Shown here piece after piece: positions 52,626 through 63,263 of a stretch of 64,000 bases of DNA; the stretch's first letter is position 1, and each line of letters opens with the position of its first letter. The DNA is from Chamaea fasciata (taxonomy: Eukaryota > Chordata > Aves > Passeriformes > Sylviidae), in contig JARCOQ010000017.1 in assembly GCA_029207755.1 (NCBI GenBank), forward strand, positions 4,228,945 to 4,292,944, given 5' to 3'. A program made the position numbers and the translations under genes. The notes beneath the pieces are model-generated. The model saw nothing but the letters and a program-made list of their open reading frames with translations. It had not been told where the DNA came from and ran no database searches.

Positions 52626-54868
52626 GTGTGTATGGCTGGAAAAGACAGGGAGGCTGTAGCCACTGCCTCACGAGAGGTGCTTAATCTTAAGAATTTGGTT
52701 AGACCAAGATGTGTGGTATGAGAAAAGGAAGACAGACAGTGATAAATAGATCTGATGACACAAAGGCTTTAATAATGTTGATGGGGAGAAATATCATTTG
52801 TTTGAGCTGATTGCCTTGGGAGCACAGGCTGCAGCGAGTTCCCTTGGCAGGAGCTGAGCTCTGCTGCTCTCAGTGAGCTGTGGCTCCTCAGAGCAGCAGC
52901 TTCCATTAGAGCACATCTGGATGTTCAGAGCACCAAGTCTCAGTTAGAGCACATCTGGCTCTGCAGTCTCCGTGTGCCCAAGGCAGCTGACTTGGGCAAG
53001 AATGTCGGGAAAAGGGCAAAAGGGTTGTCCAGGCTTGAGCAGACATCCAGAGGAATGTGCATGGGCCCACAGGCATCCCTGTTTGGAAACAGCCTGCAGA
53101 ATTCCTGATCTCACGTTATTTAGCTCTCTGAGAGGGGAAAAAAAAAGGTGTGAAAGCAGAAAACGACGATGCAAAGAGGAGCTTCACAGCAATAAACCCC
53201 TCTCAGACAACATTTCACTTTTATATTCCCCCTGCAATTCAGAGATGTCACAAACACCTCATTGAAATTACATCAAATGTAATGCTGTGATTTACTTCTG
53301 GCTTAACTCAAGGAAAATATTTACATTTCATGACAGAACTGAGTAAAGTCTTAATAACAATTAATCTCTATAGAGATAATTATAATACCTACTTGCTGTG
53401 TTTAGACTTTTAGGAAAGCATGTAAGGAGATAAACTGAACTTAGTGCTGGTGCAAAGTTATTAATCTTGAATTCTGCATTGTGCAGTAAAAATGGAGTAC
53501 TAAAGGACTAATGTACTATAGGGGTGCATTCCCTTTGGGAATTTTATTTGGTCCTGTGTAAGATTCATTGAAAACTTTTCCAAAAGGAACTGAAAGCAAC
53601 AAAATATTTCAATATGGTTTTTTCAGGTTTTAACAACCTTTCATGCTGTCCTGGGCATTAGAATTCCCTGTGTCCAGCCCCTGGCAGTGCTCTTTCCTCT
53701 GCAAGAACACCCACAGGTCCTGCTCTGCACACTCTACTTGTACCTACAGAAGGGGAAAATAGCTGTGCCTGGGTTAAATAAATTTCTAGATAAGTGAATT
53801 TGAGTTCTAATCAATTAGACTCTATATTAGGGTTTCCAGGCTTTTGGGCAAAATATTATTTAATGCTATTATAATGTTGTTATGCAGTTATCATAAAGAT
53901 GGTTTTGTATTTTAAATTAATTGTGTGTTCCAAATTCAGTAGTTCAGTGCTTTGGACAGGTTATGGCTTTTTTTCACGCCACTACCACCACGCCCCCTTT
54001 TTTTTTCAGTTATCCATATTTGAGAAGTCAAATCATCACAGTGTCTTTAATTTTCCCTTTTTATAAGGAAAGTGTAGTTGTGTGTCTGAAAATGTTTCAG
54101 CTGCTAAATGGGTGAAAGCTTGCCTCAGTCTATCAACAGGAAAATAATAGTTTTCCTTCTCAACAGCCTTGGTGTTGAAACCATCTCCAGCTTCATTAAA
54201 GCATACCATGGAAATAATTTTCTAGTGGGAGATATAATGAATGTGTGAGGCATTTTTACGACATGCAGGAGGCTATAAATTTTTAGTGAGCTTTTATTAT
54301 TATTTCTGTGCTGTAAGTCACATTTTGCTGTATGTCATAAAGGTTTGAAAACCGAGAATGCTTTGTAATTACTCAGAAAAAAAATTGACTCATTACGTCT
54401 TAGATAACAAAAGAAATGCAGTGTTTGAGCAGGATGTTTACCAGTTCTGCTTGTTCCAATGGGTCTGGGCCAAGGGCAAACAGTTCTAAAGCTGCAGCCG
54501 TGTAAAGCATCCTTTGCTGTTGGAGTGCTCACAAACAATAACAGAATTCGTCTGAAAGTGAGGGCTGATGGGATTCAAGGTGAAAATGCCCTTTGTAAGG
54601 ATGTGTTTTACATAGCAAGACATCCATCTTTTGTTTTGTTCTAAAAGCTCTGCACACATTTCTGCTTTGGCAACACGGTCACCACCTTTTCCTGCAGAAA
54701 TATATGCACATATGTGCAGTAGAACAAAAAGCGTGTCCTCCTTAACAAGTGTTAATTTCAGTATTATAACACTCTTCCAAAATCACTTTTCTAACAGATA
54801 AAACCCCAATAGAATAACTCTTGTGTCAAATCTACCATGAGGAGCTGCAGACACTGAGTGCCCCAGGT
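52621..54868. other. non-coding DNA, no gene seen
   Basis: Single-copy sequence. The words ttagagcacatctgg occur twice, near 52907 and 52944. No gene or mobile element recognised. Confidence 0.5.
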
Positions 54869-54916
54869 CTCTGAGGTTGGAAAATGAGTTTTCCAGCTCT
54901 GAGGTTGGGAAATGAG
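54869..54916. repeat. two-copy tandem duplication, period 28
   Basis: CTCTGAGGTTGGAAAATGAG (54869-54888) recurs at 54897-54916 with one change (A to G). Confidence 0.9.
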
Positions 54917-57713
54917 CCTCTGCCATGCTCCTGGTCCATGGGGAGGGATCAGGTTCCTGCCTCTGCCTGGCTCCCTTTAGAGCATCACGGGGAAGCTGGA
55001 GAAGGTTCAGTGCCCTTCCCTGCTCCAAGAGCTGCTCAGGGAGCTGAATTTAAGAGTACATCACTGCCAAGTGGGTTTGCAGCTGTGGTGTGGGTGAGGA
55101 AGAGCCATCACCACCCAGGGACAACAGGCAGAAGTGTGACACTTGTGACAATGTCCTGGAGACTGAAAGGCGCTTCTGTGTAATGCCATTCTCCTTGGAA
55201 CACACTTGTGTGGATTGCACATGCTGATTTTGTTCTGTCTCTGAGGTGTTTGTTTTTATCTTTGCAGGAATGCCTGAATATGCTGGCTTTTGTTTTCAAG
55301 GTGCTGTTATCATTTTTTGAAGCTGAGAAGTAGTACTTTAAAAACAAAGTGAAATATAAGAGCCAGATTGAAGCCTTCCTTACAAACCTGTTTGGAAAAT
55401 AGGAGGCAAACTACTTGTTTGTTAAAAGCAGTTCGTTATATCGTGTGTGTGACCCCTTATAATCCACCATCTGCAGTAAACATCCTTTCCAAACTTCTCA
55501 TTTCTTTAAAACAGACCTAAAATAAGAGTCGCAATATTTTTGAACAAGTTACTGCCTGTCACAGAAGTTCCAAGTCCAGCTGAAGAGGAGGATATGATGC
55601 TGCCAGACCTTAATTTGTCAGAATAAGTTGTAGTAAATACACCAAGAGATGATCTGTTCCTCAGTTTAGGGCTTGAGAATTGCAGGGAGCTCCTTCTCTT
55701 CCAAAAATTACAGCACTGGCTTTTGGATTGAAGAAAAGTGAAAATGACCCCAGCCCTATACACTCTTAATGTGTGTTGGTACAAATGAGCCACGGATAAC
55801 ATTATTTCACCTTCACATCTGAGGTTTTAAAACTGATTTTTTCCTACTTTACAACCAAAAGAAAGAAAGGAAGGTATTTGTGTTGCAACATGTAAATTCC
55901 TGCCAGCCAAGGATGAGACAGTCTGACCAGTCAAGGATATTCGTCCAAGTGTGAGGGGATTTTACTTCACCTGCTGATGAAAAAATGCAGTGGTTGCATG
56001 GAAAAAAGTAGTAATAGTGATTTTAAAAAATTTCAAGAATATTGTAGTGAATAATCTTTACCAAAAAAACTGGATTTTATCTCTTTATTTGATTAAAAAA
56101 TTACATAAATAATTTTATGCCAGTGAAGTGCAGATTTTCCAGGGAATGAGAGAGAACTCCAGCGTCAGCAAGTTTGCATGACAGGTCCTCAAGTGTGCTA
56201 GGATGTCACTCAACAGTTCCATACTGCAAATGAACTCTTTTCATCAGGTTAATGATTTTTATCTTTTTTTGTTGATGTGTTTGTTTGTTTACATTGCAGC
56301 ATATGGAAAAACACTGCATTCTCAGAAGTGCAGGTATTTTTGCTGTTGAGTGTAGATTCGGAATATTTCAAGTATAAATCAAAGAAAGCAAGGCTGCAAT
56401 GATGGGTTTTTCTAATGGCCCTGCTGAGGAGGTTTTCTGGCAATAACAATGTATCTGCACACATCTGTATTGCTGTCTACTTAGGGCACAAAAAAGCTAT
56501 CATTACATGTGATGGAACATCAAACAACTATTTCATTAATGATCCTATTATGAGGAAGCACAGTGACATTAGAATACCAGCATCGTGTTACTATAGATAC
56601 CTGATTTCTCTGTAACACTGGTGTTTTCATAAACTCACATATATCTGTGTTTTGTACATAAATGTATTTGTAGATACATTTCCCTCTCATTCAGGGAGGA
56701 AAATCTTTGCTTTTCAAGTATTTAGCACACTTTAGTTCATCATTATCCAAAGGACACTAAACTAGCTGTATGTGAATGGCTTCAATTAGATGAAAGTGCT
56801 GTAAATTTAAATGCTCAAGAGAATAACTTTGTAATTCATCTTATCTAACAGGCAGCATATTTACTGAAGACTCTCAGATTTCTCTGGTCTGTTTTGCACA
56901 TTTGCACTGGAATGTTTCCCTGTTGAAAGCAGGGGTTTGAGGGAGACCAGGTTTGGGTGTGATCACTTCAGCTGAGGCACAGAAAATTGTTTTAAATGTG
57001 CTGGAAAATGAAAACTATGAGTAATTACCATTCTCTCCCTTGGTTGTGCTCAGACAATGTGTATTCAAAGCGTTTCACAAACAGTAATTGGCTCTCACCA
57101 TTTGTGTGGCTTAGAGAAACATGGGAATAGTATTTTCCAGGCCATGTGGTAAAAAACAGTGACAGGGACTGCATAATTTGCTTGAAAGGAGGTGGGGAGG
57201 GTCACGCAGTAAATCAGTGTGAGATGAGATGTTCAGCCCTATCTGTGTGCTTTAATCACTGGATCTGCAGCCTCTGGGAAGAGATGATCACCACTGGGAT
57301 CAGCCATGCATATCACTCCAGTGCTGCTCTGGATTTTCCACAGGGGTTGGTTTGTTTGTTGCTTTATGAATGTTTTCGAGACTCGGTTGTATTTAGAGAT
57401 AAAAGCACATCCCTCAGTACCAACATGCAACATATTGATATAAAAAAAGTGCTGGCTTCAGTCAGGCACTTGGATCTGACCTTACTCATTAACTCTGTAA
57501 CAGGAAAAGAGAGGAGAATTTGTCCTCCAGCTAATGAGAAAGCCGTGGAGTCCAAATTGTCTCTGATTCAGTACATACATTTTCTGGAACCTTGACTTTC
57601 TTATCTTTGAAGCTTATTTGCTTTGTATTTCTGCTGATGTCTCTCTCCCCCACCCCCTTCTCTTTCCCAAAAATTGTTACAAAAATGATGTGGCAATTCC
57701 TAATGTGAGATAC
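54917..57713. other. non-coding DNA, no gene seen
   Basis: A+T-rich single-copy sequence. A plus-strand frame at 57146-57595 is open for 149 codons, with no recognisable family or splice context. No mobile element recognised. Confidence 0.5.
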
Positions 57714-57805
57714 ACGCAGCGTGCGGAGCCGACGTCTGGAGCGCGCAGAGATTTACGTTCTCTGCCTCTCTCTGACCTTGAAGTCGTTCTGTTCTCGTGC
57801 TGTCA
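57714..57805. other. small CpG-dense pocket
   Basis: About ten CpG dinucleotides in about 90 bases (acgcagcgtgcggagccgac, gagcgcgcagag), in otherwise CpG-poor DNA. No coding content is evident. It could be a small unmethylated regulatory element, but nothing else in the sequence says so. Confidence 0.5.
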
Positions 57806-59382
57806 CTTGGAGTCTGCCCTGTGACATGCTGAGCATCCCTGGCAAGCTCTCTCCACTTGAGCAGAGCCAGTGCTTTGCAGGATTAGCCCCCTCACTGAAT
57901 CCTTCTCCTGAAAAACTCCATCGATAGCTGCGTGCACAAGGGTGGGAGCTTGGTCAGGAAACTTTCCCTGCCTCTCCACCCAAGCCATGGAAAGGAGCAG
58001 CTCTGTCACCATTGCAAAGCAGCTCGTTTTCTTTTGAACGCAGTCGATTGGGATGAGTTGTGTGGTAGTTTTGTGAGGCAAAGAAAAAACTTTTAGAGGT
58101 ACAATTGTTACCAAGTTCCCTGGGGAGAGGAGTGGGGATGAGTGTTCCTGTGTTCCACTGCAGGACACAGTTGCAAGTTTGTTTTTCATTCAGCGTGTAG
58201 GTAACAGAGCAGAGAGAAATATGTTATTTGATTCAAACCTTTATTCTTACTAGTTGAAGTTTTGACATTGAAGCAACCATGTCGCCTTACTCTGATTTAA
58301 AACCATTTCCTTTCAGAGGAAATGCAAGGCCTCAGAAATTGCATGTAACAGCTGTTCTTCATAGCCTAGACTTTACCCAAAGTCAGGCAAGAAAAGGAAG
58401 ATCAAACCTCATCTTACTTACACGTACAAAATGTAAATATTTTGTTTACAATTAATCATACCTTTGTGTTCTGTATCACTGCTGAAACTTGGGGATCTGA
58501 AAAATGAGAAAGACAATAGCAATTTGGATGATGGCTCAGATTAAACCCAAGGGGGTTTCTTACTGAGATTTATTTACACTCCTCTCTAAATGCTGCCATT
58601 TCACAAAAAAAATTGGGTTCTCTTTGGATTAATATATTTGAAAATTAAATTGATTTATAACCAATTTTCTCCTCATTTAAACAGCGACCTGCAAGTGTTT
58701 CTCCAGGGATCAGCCAGGATCAGAGAAATTATGTGTTGTTTGAGTTGTTCACTGGAGCAGAATCCCTCACAAACATGTGCATATGGTGCTGGGTGCTTTA
58801 GGGATCACACTAATACGTTTACCTTGCTGTACATTTTTCTTCTCATCTTGAACTTGTGTGTTCTCCTTGCAAGGAATTAGAAAAAAAATAAAACAAACAA
58901 AACCAACAAGATATTGCTAATTTGATGGCTGCAGAAATAATATATTCCTTCTTATTCAAGTCTCAGCTTTGAAAGTGTAAAATGTGCTAATGCTGAGTGC
59001 ATCTGCCGGGTGCCCTGGTCAGCTGCTTAAGGAGAGTTGGCAATTCCCCACCTCAAAATCAGAGGAAAATGGGCATTTAAATTATCCTCCCTAAAGCTTT
59101 GAAATAATGAGAGTGTTCTCTCTTTATCCAGTCAATGTTTAAATGCCGGCTGTATTCAGAAACCACGGCCATATGTCTTCTGAGAGTGAGACAGAAAATA
59201 AGAGAATTGTTCTCTAAATTGTTCTCTGAGCAGCAGAATTAATGGGTTGTGATATCCTAAAGTTCAGTCTCCTTAAGACATTTTGGTTCCTCTGGTGTTT
59301 TTATCTGTTGATTACCATGAACCTCCTGTGGAAATGCAAGGCCTGTCTCTGCCCTTCCTGTGCAGGGGCATCTTCCTACACA
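57806..59382. other. non-coding DNA, no gene seen
   Basis: Single-copy sequence. Open frames on the minus strand at 57803-58189 have no recognisable content. Confidence 0.55.
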
Positions 59383-59675
59383 TGGAGCTGGGGGTCGGCC
59401 TCTTCTCCCAGGAAAAGAGGACATGGTGTGAAGCTGCACCAGGAGAGGTTTAGGTTGGACATCAGGATGAATTTCCTCACAGAAATGGTGATTAGACGTT
59501 GGAATGGGCTGCCCAGGGACACAGTGGAGTCACCATCCATGGAGGTGCTTAAAGAAGAGCTGGATGTAGCACGGAGTGCCATGGTCTGCTTCACAAGGTG
59601 GTGTTGAGTCACAGGTTGGAGCCAAAGATCCCAGAGGTGTTTTCCAACCTAATTGACTCTGATCCTGTGATCTTA
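59383..59675 (+). mobile_element. CR1 LINE 3' portion, 5'-truncated
   Basis: Matches the well-known end of avian CR1 elements in order: gggggtcggcctcttctccc, ctgcaccaggagaggtttag, ggaatgggctgcccaggga, ggaggtgcttaaagaagagc, gtgccatggtctgct, caacctaattgactctg and a final gtgatc. Only this 3' part is present, which is the usual form of 5'-truncated insertions. The reverse transcriptase region is absent, so the copy cannot move by itself. Its last part and flank are tandemly duplicated downstream. Confidence 0.9.
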
Positions 59676-59882
59676 CCCTGATTGTGCGTCCACCACCCAC
59701 AACCCAAACACCCTGGAGGTGTTTAAGGAAGAACTGGATGTGACTCTGAGTGCCATGGTCTGCTTGACACGGGGCTGTTGGGTCACGGGTTGGACTCAAA
59801 GGTCTCAGAAATGTTACCCAACCTAATTGACTCTGATCCTGTGATCTTCCCGTTTGTGTGTCCATCACCCACAACCCAAACC
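59541..59882 (+). repeat. tandem duplication of CR1 tail plus flank (unit about 173 bp)
   Basis: The CR1 segment starting ggaggtgcttaaag at 59541 recurs from 59715 (ggaggtgtttaagg), offset 174. The non-CR1 words after the element, gtgcgtccaccacccacaac at 59684, recur at 59856 (gtgtgtccatcacccacaac), offset 172. Since flank as well as element is repeated, this is a local duplication after insertion and not a second insertion. The copies differ at many positions, so it is not recent. Confidence 0.88.
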
Positions 59883-59884
59883 TC

Positions 59885-60390
59885 AGCGCTGTCAGGAAAT
59901 GGCGGCAGCAAAATTACGTTTAAAAAAACGCGTCAGTGTAACTCCTCAGACGATCTAATCAGCTCGAGTGCTATTGCTGTGTCTGCTGCAAGGTAAATTC
60001 CCCAGCCATAACTCATCCGATCTGTTCCTGCTCTGCACCTTTCCCAGAGCTCTGCTGGATAATTGCTGCCGTATCCCGAGCGCGCGGGCGCTTGCTGCGC
60101 GCAATCACAGCGGGGCCCGCGCTCGCCGCTCGGCTGCCTGAGGTGATAATGCATGCCCCGAAAAATGAGCTTAATGAAAATGTTTAGGATATCAAATTCA
60201 GCATCAGGGATGCTTAGAAAAGCACTTACCCGTGGAGTAAGGGCAGCGTAATGTGCTAAGCTGTTGTAGGAGAGGTCAAGGTGTAGAATTCCTCCGCTAA
60301 GTTTCACGAAGAGCGAATTAAAAATAACCATTAAGAAAAAACTCATGAGGAAATAACTCCATTTTTTTTTTCTTGCTGGTTCCAAAACCG
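59885..60390. promoter_or_regulatory. CpG-rich pocket, possible promoter or regulatory element
   Basis: By hand count about 29 CpG occur in about 500 bases, near the number expected without CpG depletion. The core at 60070-60138 has about 14 in some 70 bases (gagcgcgcgggcgcttgctg and gcccgcgctcgccgctcgg). Nearly everything else in the window is CpG-poor. Such pockets usually mark unmethylated promoters or enhancers. A plus-strand donor-like CAAG-GTAAAT at about 59993 and a minus-strand exon candidate at 60230-60296 fall inside it, so transcription in either direction is possible. Promoter function is inferred. Confidence 0.45.
60230..60296 (-). CDS. candidate exon encoding a leucine-rich-repeat segment
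   Basis: On the minus strand, 67 bases after an acceptor-like cgtgaaacttag read GGILHLDLSYNSLAHYAALT in one frame and end CCACGG before a perfect GTAAGT donor. ILHLDLSYNSL fits the 11-residue LRR core (L-x-x-L-x-L-x-x-N-x-L) at every fixed position, with Ile for the first Leu. The frame is also open upstream to an in-frame ATG (60385), so a first exon with a hydrophobic start is an alternative. Only one repeat is visible, and the phase does not join directly to the candidate exon at 63178-63263. It lies in the CpG-rich pocket. No specific LRR gene is named, because a single repeat cannot identify one. Confidence 0.35.
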
Positions 60391-63177
60391 TAAGAAGCTT
60401 GATTTCATTATTGAATATGTTGTCTAATTAATATAATGAAATGGTATCAAACATTGCAAAATGAGTCCACTGATTTGATAGTTATGAATTATCTAAACCG
60501 TCTGCAAAATATTTATTTACCCTCCGTGTTAAATATTTCCACTGTAATCACGGGAAAGGTTATTCATGTCTCAAAGCTCCCTGAAGGCACAGGGTGAGAT
60601 TTCCCAGGCAATTCCCTAGGCTTATTTCCCTATTGGAAAACTAAAACAAGTAGTCAGGCTTCCAGATGTCAGATCAGAGATCACAAGGAAGCGTTTCATT
60701 GTAAGGTGTAATGATTACATTTAATGTTAATAATCCTACGCTAAACCTCTCTCTGGAGCAAATGGGGTTTTATTATCCCGCTGTTGATGGAGAATGATCA
60801 CATGGAGCCATTGATGAGACAAGTTAAGGTCTGCAAATTTCAAAACTGTTGCATAAAGCAAGAGTGATGTCCGACACCGTGGTATTTGTTATGGTGCCCA
60901 TAAGGATCTGGTGCTGCTGCCACTTCTGGATCAAACTGTGCTATAAGATGCATCTTTGGGTTGAAATGAAGGGATTTCCAACCTCAACCGAAAAAGCAAT
61001 CACTGACAGCTTTGCCATGGATTGCAGGTCAAGAGTTTCACCAGTGCCTTCTGCTGGTTTTTATATCCATCTCTAATTATTTCAAGACATAAGAAGAGGA
61101 AATAGGGAATGACACTTTTTATTTGTAGGAGGATTGAATTTATGAGCGACGTTAGGAAAGGATATCAGGTCCAGAGTTGTTATTTGAAGAGAAAAGTTAG
61201 AAAATTACAAAGAATGAAAACTGGCTGGGTAGGGTTAAATTTAGTCTCAAAGTTAAATATCTAAACCTGAATGAGGTCAGGCTCATTAGGCTTTGAACAG
61301 GTCATCTCCTGCTTTCTGTGAGGAGAGCAGTGCTGTTCCCTGGTGCTCCAGTGGAAGAATGCGGGCAGAAAGAAACCCAGAGACAATGAAATAACAGGGA
61401 GAAAGCGGGCATTGCTGCAGAATAATATTTCCAAATTTCACAAGCTGCTGATACTCAGGTCAAGAGCCAGGGAAGAAGAAAAAAAGACTCAGGAGCCAAG
61501 AAAAGTGAAGGCTTTATTTCAGGCCTCAAAGTTTGATTTCACTATTTCTGATATTTTTAAAAAAAACCACTTTTTTTTTTTTTCCTTTTTTTTTTTTTTT
61601 CTTTTTTTTTTTTTCCCCAGTGTGCAGAACTTCAAATGGCTGCTTTTGAAGGTCTGGTGCCTCTCATTCATTGAAATTGCAGAGTCAAGCAAAATGTGCA
61701 CACACCAAAAGAGGCATTTAGTGAGGAGGGAGACAGGGAAGGGACTCCTGAAGAAAGTGGCAGGAGACAGAGCCCCTGGTGAGGATGAGCCCATTCTCCA
61801 CCTCTCCATGCATCCCAGAGACCCAGCTAAACCTCTGCTCAGGACAGGCCCTTCATATTCAGGTTGTCTGAGCACATCAAACCCTGTTTGCCATAAAATA
61901 TGAACAATTTCCCAGAGATTTCCAGGGGGCGGGGAGGCAGCAGCGCTCTCCGCTCCACATCCCTGCTTGATGCACGCAAGGAATTGCAAAGGAAATGGTT
62001 GCATATGCTCTTTATATTTTCCTTAAGAAAAATAAAGTTATGTTAAAAAGAGACTCTTAAAAGGAGATACCATCAATGCTTTTTTTGACAACACTGTGGC
62101 CCGCAGTGCATTCTTGAGGAGGCAGGAAAAGGTAAAGCCAATAAAAAGTGAGCTGGTTTATACGAGATAGAATTCGGCCCTAAGAAATGAGGTTTAAAAA
62201 GCTATTACTTTTCCAAGTTTCAGTGGAGCTTGGAGTATATTCATTTTAATTCCTTATCTCAAACACCACAAAAAGAGGAGAATTAAGGGGAGCCCTCCTA
62301 ACCTGCAAAACTTCCATTTTCCATTCACTCTCGAGGCCTGTAGTTTCCTGATGACAGATGTTGGTTTCGCTGCAGTTCAGTCTTTTTTTTTTTATCCTTT
62401 ACAGATGTGATTTACTAGATCATAAATCAGTCACTACTTTTGGAATTTCAACTAACAGATGTCCCCTTTAAAGATTTTAATAAAAACACTGTTAACCCAC
62501 AGATTCTTTTTGAGGAAATGCCAGTTGCGTATAAGAATGCCAATTGGCAGGAATGTAGGTTGAAATTTGACATATTAATAGATTTTTTTTTTCTCTCAGT
62601 GAAATCAATTTATTTTTTATAGAGAAGGCATGGCTGTTTTAGTTCTCCATTAGAGCCCCAGCTTGCTGTATCTGTTTGCTTGCAATGATGTCATTAACTA
62701 GAAAACAGATGCACTCATGAGCATCAGAAATCAATCATAGCTGTTGGCACTTTAATAAACAGCTGCCTTCTTAAATGGTTTGGAATAAACACTGATCATC
62801 ACCAGCTCTTTTTGAAGGAAGAGCAGTAGGTTATAAAACTGCTGATTAGAGGAGGGGAAAACCTTGAAATTATAAACTTTAGTGGTTGAAAACCCCTGAT
62901 TGAGTTATTTTAGACTGTCAAAAGATTTACAGAAGAAAATAATTGCAAGATAATGGCTGCTCTGTGCAATATCAGTCATATGACCGCAGGAATGGTGCCT
63001 GATATATTTTCATAAACCTTCTCCTTCAGAAATAGATTTTATGCATTAATAAGTCATTTATCAAACTTGAGCAAAGCAGAATCTTATTGCTTCCTTGTGC
63101 AGTTCAGGAGGAATTTGTTTAAAGATACCAAAGTCCTTCCCTTGCTCTCAGATGCAAACGAAGAGAAAATGTCTTAC
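60391..63177. other. non-coding DNA, no gene seen
   Basis: A+T-rich sequence with a long T-rich tract at 61571-61615 ending in ccccag, which resembles a splice acceptor but is probably a simple repeat. About 62640-62830 looks like a conserved non-coding element. No mobile element recognised. Confidence 0.5.
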
Positions 63178-63263
63178 CCTCCTTCTGTTCAGGAGACGCT
63201 GCTGCTTTCGGGGTCTTTTTACTGCCTGTGCATGGGCCCAAGGATTTCCCTTTGAGATAGCAG
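63178..63263 (-). CDS. candidate internal exon of an unrecognised minus-strand gene
   Basis: On the minus strand a pyrimidine-bearing tract ending in ttttgtgaattgcag precedes 86 bases open in one frame. The peptide begins CYLKGKSLGPCTGSKK and ends TPKAAASPEQKE, with one extra base before GTAAGA (donor context GGAGG-GTAAGA). The Lys/Pro/Ala/Ser mix and the codons CCG, GCA, GCA, GCG look coding-like and unlike the A+T-rich surroundings. The exit phase fits the entry phase of the candidate terminal exon at 31984-32138, which gives Gly at the junction, but it does not fit the one at 60230-60296. I recognise no protein family. Low-complexity basic segments of this kind are typical of disordered regions. 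Confidence 0.33.

Noticed and set aside
57146..57595. 149-codon plus-strand open frame
   Set aside because: No recognisable domain, no convincing splice sites; within chance expectation.
61571..61620. Very long T-rich tract ending in ccccag as a splice acceptor
   Set aside because: Looks like a simple T-rich repeat; the frames after it show no coding character, and the opposite reading (A-rich tail) has no element attached.
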